Shown here: positions 41,836-50,766 of the stretch, piece after piece
Position numbering within the stretch: the stretch's first letter is position 1
Layout: each line of letters opens with the position of its first letter
Assembly (NCBI GenBank): GCA_947184155.2
Contig: CAMXCT020001819.1
Location: 1-64,000, forward strand
Direction of reading: 5' to 3'
Length of the DNA stretch: 64,000 nucleotides
From: Cladocopium goreaui
Lineage: Eukaryota; Sar; Dinophyceae; Suessiales; Symbiodiniaceae
The notes under the pieces: generated by a model
The model's database searches: none
Seen by the model: only the letters and a program-made list of their open reading frames with translations
Told to the model about the DNA's origin: nothing
Position numbers and translations under genes: made by a program

Positions 41836-42640
41836 ACTTCCGCTGCTGAAGCCTCGGCTGCTCTTTGGCTCATCTTGAGTTGGCCATATCTCACTAGATC
41901 TTGCATCTCCGGTGTCAAGGACATGAATCTCTTCTGGCACCACTCGAGGTATGCTGGATCCTGTTGCAGGGTCTGATCGAAGGTCTTTCCTCGATGTTTC
42001 TTTCCCCAGCTGACAATCTGTGATCCTCACTCCTCGATGGATCGCTGCTGAGCCAGTTGCTGACGAACTGGTGGAGCAATCCTTGACGATGGAGGGGCTT
42101 TGGCACTGGTGATCTCTATCTCCTCCTCCTCCTCCACAATCACGTCGTCGTCGGACTCCGCTAAGCACCATTGCATTGGAGGCTGTGAAGGTCCGACGCT
42201 GGCCATCCGGTGATTTGCCCCAGTTCCAGAGTGATCTGTCGGCATAGAAGGACTGGCCACGGACTTGGTCTTGAGGTTCTTGGAGACCAAATTTGCAGTG
42301 CTTCCTTGACTCTGGGAGTTCATCTTCCGCTGTTGCATGAAGTTCTCCAGAATCATACGTTGACTGTGAAGCTCTTCCATCATCGCTTGGATCTGAGTGT
42401 TGGACTCTGGTGGAGCCTCGGCAGTCGGGTTGACCACTGGAGCAATCTCGATGTGTTGAATCATCACTTGAAGCAGCAGCGTCAAAACCTGAGTCAACGA
42501 TTCGGCCACGGTCTTGAAAAGATTCACCATGGTCGGCATTCTGGCAAGTCTCGGAGAGACACGCTGGGAAATTGGGCGGATCGCTTGGGACTTTCAAAGC
42601 ACTGGCGGTGGTGAGCCATTTTGATTCTGGCTTCTGTCTT
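41836..42640 (-). CDS. Pol linker with ExoX-C-like motif, frame-shifted
   Basis: The best-looking frame here is not that of the protease but the Gag frame: MVNLFKTVAESLTQVLTLLL, a coiled stretch MEELHSQRMILENFMQQRKM, an acidic block (ESDDDVIVEEEEEIEI), then TGA at 42027-42029, then GKKHRGKTFDQTLQQDPAYL and EWCQKRFMSLTPEMQDL. GK..GKTF......DP.YL.W is the pattern of the ExoX-like C-terminal domain, a small nucleic-acid-associated module. The frame fails near 41830, where the protease frame takes over. Confidence 0.6.
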
Positions 42641-43265
42641 TGGCGAGCAAACGAAAACTGTACATTCAAATGACTCAGCGACCCTTGTTCACCGGCATGT
42701 TCATGGGTTTTCAAACATGACTCCCCTACAAAGGCTGTGGACTGATTATCATTTTTCATATTGTCATTCCCCTGACAAAGCTCACCAACATCTATGAGAT
42801 ATAACCCCGTATTACTGATGGTCAAAGTGATGGGCTCAGAGTGAAGGCGATGCATTCGACATGTGTCATGAACTGTGTCCAAGACTCCACCCAGCAACTT
42901 GAAAGCACGTTTTGAGAAAAGGAACGGAGTACTGCCTGGCACTACTTCTACGGCTAGCCAAACAAGTCTTTGGTCACATGCTCTCAAAGGAAAATGAACT
43001 CTGAAAGAACTCGTCAATGATTCATTGTTTCCAAAACGGAATTTGATCTGACTTGGACTGGTCTTCAATTTGTTGCTGACTGATGTTGGCAACTTGGCTT
43101 TCAGTGAGTTCAAAACTTTTTCACCGATGATACATCGACTTGCTCCTGTGTCCAAAATGGCATGTGAGGAGCCATTGCCACACTCAAAAGGACTTGCGCT
43201 TCGGCTTGTCCAAAGTGGACTTCTCCGGTCATGGCTGTCTTGATCAAAACTTCAGGTGTCCTGGC
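42600..43265 (-). CDS. Copia aspartic protease segment
   Basis: This frame is open upstream of and through HAILDTGASRCIIGEKVLNS, with the retropepsin-type catalytic DTGA, then VVPGSTPFLFSKRAFKLLGG, the flap/second half pattern of copia proteases. It is shifted -1 relative to Gag, with which it overlaps for over 100 bp, so either programmed frameshifting or a mutation joins them. Bases further down this frame look out-of-frame (Ser/Asp/Gly-rich). Confidence 0.85.
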
Positions 43266-44762
43266 AGTGGCAAACGATCGGTGACCAATCTGTGTGTGAT
43301 TCATTTTGGAGTCGGATGTATTCGGTTGCATGGCATGGCTTTCAGTACCCTTACCCCGTGTCTTATTCATCTTATCTATCCCATTATGATTATCCTTTAT
43401 CCCCTGAGACCCTTGGAGAAATCTGGACATTCGGCTGTGCAGACGTTGATGATCACTGGCTGTGATCTGAAACATGGCCATGTAACAGACTTCTGTGGGA
43501 CAAACTTCGGAGACATTGGGACATTGGGACATGACATGATGGACTGGGGACAAAACACGTGCCTGTGAGTCAGGTTCAGGTTCAGAGTAGACCTCTTCCT
43601 CCAGGCACTCGTTCTCGTCCGTGGCAACGTTGGCTGATGCAGTTGGATTCGCATTGTTCTGGTCCTTGGAGTTCATCGGACATTCGGCTTTCCAATGCCC
43701 CATCATGCCACACTTTCTGCAATGTGACCGGGCAATCCTGGCCAGCAGCTGCTCACGGGATCTTTTGCCCTTGGATTTCCCCTTGGACATCTTCCCAGAG
43801 CCACGGCCTTTGGTCGGCCAAAAGCCTCGGTTGCGGCGCTTCTCCAACAAACGGTTCCTGGCTTCAAGGTACGTAGTCATAGCATCATGCATTTCAGGTG
43901 TCTCCTGCAGAAACTCTTCCAGTTCATTCTCGAAAGCACATACTGTAAGAGCATCGGCATCTTCCTGAGCAGCCAATGCTTCAATTGTCTCATGGTCCAG
44001 ATCACCTTCAAAGTCATCAGTATTGGAGAAAAATGCTCTTTCAGGTTGATCAGAACTCTCGGGCTCCACATTCTCAGAGAGATTCACATCATACACACGG
44101 GTCTTGGTGGCATGTTTACCAGTCTGAAACTCATTGAAGAAGCGACTCCCAAGAAGTCTAAATGACTTCACCACAGGTTTGTATTTCAACTCCCCTTCAT
44201 GTTCCAACAAGATACGCTTCTTGTCATCAGCCGGCAAAGTCGACTGCCTCAGTAGTATGTAGGCCTGGACCTCTTCCAAGGTCGTTCCACGTGAAATCAA
44301 CTCCAAAAAGCTAGCCTCCATGCGAGACAAGTAGGAATCGTGGCTTTCATCAGCCCTTTGAACTGTACCATAGATCGAGCGCTCGAAAAATTCGTAGCGC
44401 TCCTCCAGCTCTGTCGAGCCCCATGAGCCTCCAATGGCATCGACCAAGAGTGCGATACCAGATTGGTTGGGCACCTTCAGCTTGTTCGGATCCAACCTCG
44501 CCACCTTTTTGAAGGCGGATCCCTCCACCAGCAACGCTGCTCGTGGTGCAAGCTGTTCCAAGTGCTCCGATGGCCACATGGCCGCTAAGAACTTCAACTT
44601 CTGCACATATTCCTGGACATTTGTCGAGCCTGGAATGAATTTGGGTATGCTCTGCCATGGTGGTTGTGGAGTCAAACTGGGTGTACCCTGGGTAGCACCT
44701 GCGCTTGATGGTCCAAGATCCCCATCGTCAGGCACGGTGACACCAATGCCTCCACCTTGCAT
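43110..44762 (-). CDS. Copia Gag polyprotein
   Basis: 550 codons from ATG at 44762. The N-terminal half is helical capsid-like (NVQEYVQKLKFLAAMWPSEH; ELEERYEFFERSIYGTVQRA; SYLSRMEASFLELISRGTTL), followed by a Lys/Arg-rich stretch (KGRGSGKMSKGKSKGKRSRE) and a zinc knuckle C348-x2-C351-x4-H356-x4-C361 (CRKCGMMGHWKAEC). The last 40 residues overlap the protease frame and are read in the wrong phase. Gag packages element RNA into virus-like particles in the cytoplasm. Confidence 0.9.
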   Translation of the reverse strand: MQGGGIGVTVPDDGDLGPSSAGATQGTPSLTPQPPWQSIPKFIPGSTNVQEYVQKLKFLAAMWPSEHLEQLAPRAALLVEGSAFKKVARLDPNKLKVPNQSGIALLVDAIGGSWGSTELEERYEFFERSIYGTVQRADESHDSYLSRMEASFLELISRGTTLEEVQAYILLRQSTLPADDKKRILLEHEGELKYKPVVKSFRLLGSRFFNEFQTGKHATKTRVYDVNLSENVEPESSDQPERAFFSNTDDFEGDLDHETIEALAAQEDADALTVCAFENELEEFLQETPEMHDAMTTYLEARNRLLEKRRNRGFWPTKGRGSGKMSKGKSKGKRSREQLLARIARSHCRKCGMMGHWKAECPMNSKDQNNANPTASANVATDENECLEEEVYSEPEPDSQARVLSPVHHVMSQCPNVSEVCPTEVCYMAMFQITASDHQRLHSRMSRFLQGSQGIKDNHNGIDKMNKTRGKGTESHAMQPNTSDSKMNHTQIGHRSFATARTPEVLIKTAMTGEVHFGQAEAQVLLSVAMAPHMPFWTQEQVDVSSVKKF

Positions 44763-44828
44763 CGCTGCAAATCAAAAGTCAAAACTGTAAAGGCCCCCTG
44801 GATGTCCGCTCTTGCGGTGAACCAGCAC

Positions 44829-44848
44829 CGGAGCCCTTTCGGGCTCCG
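44829..44848 (-). other. 8-bp stem with GAAA tetraloop beside the PBS
   Basis: On the minus (element sense) strand CGGAGCCC-GAAA-GGGCTCCG folds into a perfect 8-bp hairpin with a GNRA loop. Its 5' arm overlaps the last bases of the primer binding site. Confidence 0.85.
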
Positions 44849-44855
44849 CTACCAG
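44843..44855 (-). other. Primer binding site
   Basis: Directly after the 5' LTR the element strand reads CTGGTAGCGGAGC. It resembles TGGTATCAGAGC, the initiator-Met tRNA primer site of many copia elements (TGGTA.C.GAGC in common). Confidence 0.7.
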
Positions 44856-45204
44856 TGTGAATGGTGTGTGACCACACACACTGGTAACTCGCCCTTTGGG
44901 TCCCCGACCTCACAAAGAATTGGATCAACCCTGTTGATCAAGATCAGATGAAATACCAAATTGCCAAATGATGTCTGTTCCCAACAGAGATAAATAATGA
45001 ACCCTGTTCAGTTGGTGACCCTGTCAACCAGTAAGAATCCGCAGCCGCCGATGTTTCACCACGAAGCCATGCGTCGTCCAACGACGTCCCTACCTCGCCC
45101 TCACCATGACTTGACAGGTCACATTACAGGCAAGGCATGAAGTTCATATGCAAGACCAAGACATACTGGCAGCTCACATCAAGGATAGCTATGGAAATTT
45201 CACA
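44856..45204 (-). repeat. 5' LTR (349 bp)
   Basis: Same sequence as 36451-36801 except one CA unit fewer and A for G at the CAACCAG position. Promoter and polyadenylation signals are expected here but none was pinned down by eye. Confidence 0.95.
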
Positions 45205-45209
45205 TATAT
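45205..45209. repeat. Putative target-site duplication (right)
   Basis: TATAT, partner of 36446-36450. Confidence 0.5.
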
Positions 45210-45950
45210 ATGCATATATATATACTATACATGTGTATCATAAAGCCGTGTTGGAGTTAAATTTACCAACTCCGCGATTCCAAACTCACCCCCTAGGGTC
45301 GGGTCTTGCAACAATAGATCCATTAAGAGCTCCATCACTGGATGGTCAGTTCTCATTTGTTCGGCCACAAATCTGGGCCTACTGTATGTACTCTCAGATT
45401 ATCATGTGCAAACTTGACTGACTAACAGTTTCCAGATTTGTTTCGACCACCAAATTTGACACTCTTCACTAGGTCACTAGGTGGTCGAAACATGTTCCAG
45501 GATAAGTCATGCCGGACAGCAAGTCAAGCCGGGTTACCCACAAGAAAGATCTGAACCGAGAATCTCCATATGGAGATTACAAATCATCCATTTTAGTAAG
45601 ATTTTCCATTGTAAAGCATCCAGCTTTTGGGCTACCACCTTTTATGGAAACCTCCATATTTCGATGATATATTTATTTGATGAGTTCCCAATGAATGTCC
45701 TTAATTCCCATGTCCAGTTCGGGGAAATAGCATCGAAATGGATGTGAATCAAACCACAGCAAAACTATGGTTTAACATCACTTTAAGATAAGTCGAGACG
45801 GAGTTCCCATAAGTTCCATAACAAACCCTGAACCATGGTGTGTCCCCATAGTTGGCGAAGTTGATTTAAAAATCCAACAACTATAGAGTTGATGATGGTT
45901 TATGAACCAACAAACATTTCATGTTTGAAATGAACATATATATATATATG
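45210..45950. other. No firm gene
   Basis: Resumes the TA-rich flank. 45837-45925 shows a decayed F3-like stretch (AACAACTATAGAGTTGATGA). No supported exon. Confidence 0.45.
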
Positions 45951-46075
45951 TACAAGGTGGTGCCCCATAATTAGCTAAGTTGGTTTATAACTCCCATAAC
46001 TATGGTTTATGGTAGATATAACTAGAGTTAATGGGGTTTATAAACCAACTTATAACTGGGGGGCACCATCCTGTA
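45951..46075. repeat. F3 hairpin element, well preserved
   Basis: TACAAGGTGGTGCCCCATAA to GGGGGGCACCATCCTGTA; inverted relative to the 22497 copy internally. Confidence 0.88.
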
Positions 46076-46159
46076 TAGTAATCCAACAACTATTTATAGA
46101 TAAACCAACAACAATCCACAATTCCTGGTGGTTCACGAAGCAACACACGAGACCTGCAG

Positions 46160-46231
46160 GAGCTGCAGAATCGTCCCTACGTGGCCAACTATGCTAAGGA
46201 GATGGGGAGAAATGACTGGGGGACACGATGA
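46160..46231 (+). CDS. Candidate exon, function unknown
   Basis: After GAGACCTGCAG the frame reads ELQNRPYVANYAKEMGRNDW, then GTR and TGA. Good acceptor; donor not obvious. Confidence 0.35.
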   Translation, partial: ELQNRPYVANYAKEMGRNDWGTR

Positions 46232-47394
46232 AAATACCATTTTTAGGATCAATACCTATGAAATGTGGTGTAGCAACTAAGACCAAAAAGAAATTGAACA
46301 CAGACCCTAGGAAAGCAGACTGAAGAAAGTGTGAGCGCATGAAATATAAAGAAAGTGAAGATAGGGACTAAACAAGCGAAAGGGGAGAGTGTAAAAAATA
46401 CAAAAGAGAAGAAGGACAGTAGCAAAGTAACAGAAGAAACGAAAAAGAACCAAGATTAAGAAATCGCGTTAGATGGAGGAGAAGATACAGGGGGAGAGGA
46501 GAAAGTAGGGGAAAATAAAGGGAAGAGAGGACCATTTTTTAGGGGGTTTTCACATCCATAAATCCCAGCTATTTTGATGTGAACTACAGGGGTACAAGGT
46601 TTTGACACACTGCCACTTGAGACGAAGAATCATAGGTGCTGAAATGTTGTTTCCTGTTTTAAATCCTGTCTCATTTTGTTTCATGTCTAACTATGTTTAG
46701 GTGAAACATAGTAGTTCAACATGGTGATGGCGATTTCACCGAATGTGACCCGCCAAAGATGACATGAATCAAAGTCATGAATTTCTGGGATTTTGCCATG
46801 AATAACGGTTTGATGAGATGAGATGGCACTGAAACATCAAAAATGAAGCAATGTACTTGGGCATTGATTAGATTGGCTCCTAAACAATCCATTGTACATC
46901 AAACCCATTTCCATTGTTCAAACATCAATAGGGAACCAATCTAATCAACAATGGAAAAAGGTTTGCCTTAAAACGATATCACCTTTTTTGATCGCCTTTT
47001 CCATTGGGAGTATGATACACAATGGAATTGACTGAGGTCCAAAATTCGAGACAATAGGATTTTTCAACAGACCAACATGGTGACATGCTTGATATATTGA
47101 TAAAAATAACTTCAGTACCCAGGTTCCCCTGGGCTACCGCACAGTTGGGATTGAATAGGATATACCAAAAACAAACCCAGTTCAATCATTTGTTGATTAT
47201 ATATATATATATACACATAATTATATGTAATATATATATATATATATACATAAATCATCATAAATCAGTACTTTTGTTGGTCAAACCACCATTTTCGCCA
47301 TGTCTGATGGTTTTGAATGAACTCTTCATGGTGAAATTCCCATTGTGTTCGTTCGATCTCCGGATTGTTAGCTCCCACCCCAGGCCCCCTGCAG
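46232..47394. other. No firm gene
   Basis: 46300-46540 is purine-rich (GAAGAAAGTG, GAGAAGAAGG-like). TACAAGGTTTTGACACACTG at 46592 belongs to a dispersed repeat. TA tract 47195-47250. Confidence 0.5.
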
Positions 47395-47475
47395 GAATTG
47401 CTGCACTACTCCCGCGAGACCGGAACGGGTGGCTGCGAGGCGGCTGTATATGAGATTGAACGCGCGTCAAAGACG
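47395..47475 (+). CDS. Candidate exon, function unknown
   Basis: Acceptor GCCCCCTGCAG, donor GTCCGA, 27 codons, phase 0 both ends. Peptide ELLHYSRETGTGGCEAAVYE followed by IERASKT. High G/C and well-formed composition. Family not recognised. Confidence 0.4.
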
Positions 47476-47776
47476 GTCCGACAAAATACGATGTTGTATG
47501 TACGCATATATACGTACAAGATCGAAGATTTTGATATCAATTGATATATATATATATATATTATAGTAATGATGTTATGATTACAATGTAGCTTACTGTA
47601 AATTACGAGAGACTCATATGTCATATTGCTTGCCATTTCCCCCTTTATTTACATGATGACGCTGCCATGTTTTGTTTTCCCTCCATGGATGATGCTCAGC
47701 TAACATTTCGGGGGTATGTATTCCAAAGGGCAGGATCATGTGAAGCATAAACTGCTACTGGTCAGTCTTTCATGGT

Positions 47777-47896
47777 TACCCTCTGTCAATTGAACAAATC
47801 TAGCTACTGAAAATGGCCATTGAAATACGTAGCTGATTTGCCGTTTTTAAAGATGGTGGATCTTTCCAGTTCGCTATGTTGGTTTAGCAGAGGGAA
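47777..47896. repeat. F1 hairpin element
   Basis: TACCCTCTGTCAATTGAAC to GGTTTAGCAGAGGGAAA; right end eroded. Confidence 0.78.
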
Positions 47897-48204
47897 ATCA
47901 GTTAAATCATCAAACACGGGCTCTTTGAGCCCGCAACTTTCGGATTCCTGTAAAAACTCCTGGATGTTCCTGGGGCGCCAGCAGTCTTCAAATCCCATAG
48001 GTCGTGTCCCATATACCTATCATTTTCAGGATAATCTAAGCAATTGAAAGTTCATTACAGACAAAGTATTCCTCATGTCACTATACTATTATTGATGTGT
48101 TTGGTGGAAAAAAGGTGTTGCGTGAGCTATATATATATATATACAATTATAATTTGGCTTGATTCAAAACATATGAATTCATATATGGTGCCTCACCAGC
48201 TGCG

Positions 48205-48590
48205 GGGTGCGCAGCGCGAGCGCGCGAGCATTTAACACGTGCGCGCGCGAGGTGCGCGAGCAACGACAGGCGCGCGCGCGAGACGCGCGAGCAAATAGAG
48301 GCGCGCGCGCGCGAGGTGCGCAAGCAAGGCCAAGATGCGCGCGCGCGCGCGCAAATAAGCTCTCCAAATCGCAAATAAGCTCACCAAATCCACTTTTGGA
48401 GAGCTTATTTGCGCGCGCGGAGCGCACACGCGCGCGCACATGCGCGCGCATCTTGGCCTTGCTTGCGCACCTCGCGCGCGCGCCTGTCTTCGCTCGCACG
48501 TCTCACGCGCGCGCCTGTCTGTGCTTGCGCACCTCGCACGCGCATGTGTTAAATGCTCGCGCGCCTGCGCGCGCACGATTTCAACAGGAA
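48205..48590. repeat. Giant GC-alternating palindrome
   Basis: Two arms of roughly 160-185 bp. Outer words GCGCGAGCATTTAACACGTG (left) and CATGTGTTAAATGCTCGCGC (right) pair; inner words GCAAGCAAGGCCAAGATGCG and CGCATCTTGGCCTTGCTTGC pair; innermost AAATAAGCTCTCCAAA and TTTTGGAGAGCTTATTT pair. Arms consist largely of alternating CG/CA dinucleotides, favourable for Z-DNA. Frames reading RARA/ARAR on both strands are repeat translation. Confidence 0.92.
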
Positions 48591-48596
48591 ATGTTT

Positions 48597-49320
48597 CATA
48601 TGTTTTAAAAATGACAAATTATAATTATATATATATATGGCATATAACTTGTAAGTAGTGTATTTAACACAATGTGTATAAATTATATATCCTTATACAA
48701 TATAATGGCAACATCGGATGAATCAACCCCCCCCCTGGTAGGTCAGTCGGACCTTCTGTCTAGTTTGCTTGACCGCCCGCAATTCTGAACCATAAAACTT
48801 TGGATATGGCTTACGTCAATTAGATCTTAATAGAATTCCATTGGAATTGTTAAAATCTCATCGATCAAAAAGGTGGTTGATTAATCAGGGGCAAACCGTG
48901 GTTATTATTAATGGGGGACATGGGCTCATGGGGGGTACCCTTTGGGAGCTATCCAAACTGATGATTTTTATCAAGATTTTAATTAGAAATCGATCATTTG
49001 GGGAATAGTTGTTTTTTGAAATTTTCAATGATCAACTTAAACCTTAAGTATAACAATGATGAAAAAAATGTAAAAAAACAATTGGAAATAAATAGAATTG
49101 GAAATAAAAAGTGTTGGATAAAAAATGGATTTCAGCACAGGGGGTTGATTAATCATGTCCCAGCCAAACGGTTTATTAATCCTGGGGGACCACCTCTTTT
49201 TAAATTACAAAAAAAATGGGCAGAGGGGGTTGATTAATACCGCGGGGATTATTAATCCCAACTTGACATTACGGATATACATATTATATTATATTATATT
49301 AAAACATTTATATATATATA
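48597..49320. other. No recognised feature
   Basis: AT-rich, with a C-run at 48727-48735. GTTGATTAATC(A) repeats occur at 48877, 49144 and 49230. Confidence 0.45.
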
Positions 49321-49368
49321 TACACATTAAACAATCTCCTGAATGCCACTGCCGTTGCCGCACCGCAG

Positions 49369-49445
49369 GGCATGACCCGAAGCTTGGAAGCCAAAGAGTT
49401 GGTCTATGATCGTGAGGACGAGCCAGCGAGGCGCAGCGGGACATG
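49369..49445 (+). CDS. Candidate exon, function unknown
   Basis: Acceptor GTTGCCGCACCGCAG; peptide GMTRSLEAKELVYDREDEPA then RRSGT; donor GTGTGA. Charged, coiled-coil-like. Phase 0 entry matches the 47475 exit. Confidence 0.38.
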
Positions 49446-49628
49446 GTGTGAAAAAAACACCGGTTTTTACCAAGACAAATTGCGAAAGAAAAACATGGAT
49501 TTTACTGGGAAATTACTGAGAAATCTTGTGAAGTTGAAACTTGAAACACATGCTGAACAACACGATTTTACCGGCAAACACCTGAAACAACATGTGACTT
49601 ATTGGGATTTGCAAAGAAAGTTATGTAG

Positions 49629-49696
49629 AAGGTGCTGATGCTCTCCTCGTTGAGTATGGTGGCCTTGACGTTCCCTTCCTACAGAGTAATCTTTGA
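49629..49696 (+). CDS. Weak candidate terminal exon
   Basis: After TTATGTAG the frame reads GADALLVEYGGLDVPFLQSN and stops. Slight resemblance to an ankyrin-type GAD..LL word; not assigned. Confidence 0.25.
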
Positions 49697-50090
49697 ACAT
49701 GTGTTCAAAACCAATGCCGGATAGACCAACATAATCCCTTCCCCCTAACAATAAACACCCACCTCAAACCCTGGTTCTGTATAGGATTAGCGTTCTGTAG
49801 GGTTTTTCCGATCGGGGGATAGGACCATCCCTCATTTGAAACTCCCGGTGTTTGCTTTCAACTTTCAACTTGGTTTAAAGTAAGATCAACATATTCAGAG
49901 ATCGAAACATGTGCCAAAACCCAAGAAACGATCCCGGCATGCAACCATTTGGGGTAGTTTGTTTGATCATCCCAATACTATGGCTATACCCAATTTTATA
50001 AATCCCGGGAATTGTATCAAGCGACCCGTGGCTTGATGCCCTGGATACCAATGACCGAAGCAGGTCGCCAGAGGTCAAACTAGTGAATTA
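49697..50090. other. No recognised feature
   Basis: CCTTCCCCCTAACAATAAACACCC near 49737 loosely recalls the arm of the hairpin at 25849. Nothing coding. Confidence 0.4.
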
Positions 50091-50216
50091 TACAATGTGC
50101 GGCCCCCTAGATAGCTAAGTTGGTTTATAACTCCAATAACTATGGTTTACTGTACTTATAACTATACTTAATGGGGTTTATAAACCAACTAACATCACTG
50201 GGGGGGCCCCACATTA
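50091..50216. repeat. F3 hairpin element
   Basis: TACAATGTGCGGCCCCCTAG to GGGGGGGCCCCACATTA. Confidence 0.88.
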
Positions 50217-50325
50217 TGATGAAAATTAGCCATATTGGCGAATTATAATGGCAAACATCCCGGAAATAAATTCCCCTAGCTAGTAATTTCCGGGATTATG
50301 ATTTATGATTACATTACCCATAGGA

Positions 50326-50407
50326 TCCATGTATGCTATATATGGTAACATTTACCATCAATATACCCCCAATGTTAGCATATATACCATACATGGATCC
50401 TATGGGT
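50326..50407. repeat. F5-type hairpin, almost perfect arms
   Basis: ACCCATAGGATCCATGTATG pairs with CATACATGGATCCTATGGGT. The arms extend to about 37 bp with two mismatches around an 8-12 base loop rich in CCCC. Confidence 0.88.
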
Positions 50408-50766
50408 TATAATTCCCGGTGGTCAACATGTAAATTTCAAGGTTGGTGAATTATAGTCGAAATCGACCAGATAATTCAAACGAAGTTGCCGGGATTTTAT
50501 GTTGAATGAATCAAAACCTATAAGTCCCATGTTTTTTCCTCAAGATAAATTGCTGGATCTTAGTTAAGTTAATTATCTTAATTTGCTACGTAACCAAGAT
50601 GTTATTGGATAGCTGAGAGGTGGTAATTTGATACATTTCACTGGGATCCATTAAAATCAGATATCTAAAGGTCTCCATTATCCATCAAATTTGTTTTCTA
50701 TTCATCCATTGCTTGAAATTGTCCACTAAATGGATATCAAATTACCGGAGAATCCCGTTTGAAATA
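50408..50766. other. No recognised feature
   Basis: AT-rich unique sequence leading into composite copy C. Confidence 0.4.

Larger units (their letters stand above)
36451..45204 (-). mobile_element. Ty1/copia LTR retrotransposon, full length
   Basis: 8,754 bp bounded by near-identical LTRs. Reading on the minus strand the order is 5' LTR, PBS, Gag with CCHC knuckle, aspartic protease, acidic linker, ExoX-C-like motif, methyltransferase-like domain, integrase, RT, RNase H, polypurine tract, 3' LTR. Integrase before RT defines Ty1/copia. The coding region needs at least five frame changes and has two in-frame TGA codons, so this copy is probably unable to make a full polyprotein. It lies antisense to the plus-strand exons around it, most likely in an intron. 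Confidence 0.95.

Noticed and set aside
41836..42640. Reading the linker in the protease frame throughout
   Set aside because: That frame is Ser/Asp/Gly-rich and featureless here, while the Gag-phase frame shows a coiled stretch and the GKT..DP.YL.W motif.
48179..48608. Arg/Ala-rich frames on both strands
   Set aside because: Created by alternating CG dinucleotides in the palindrome.
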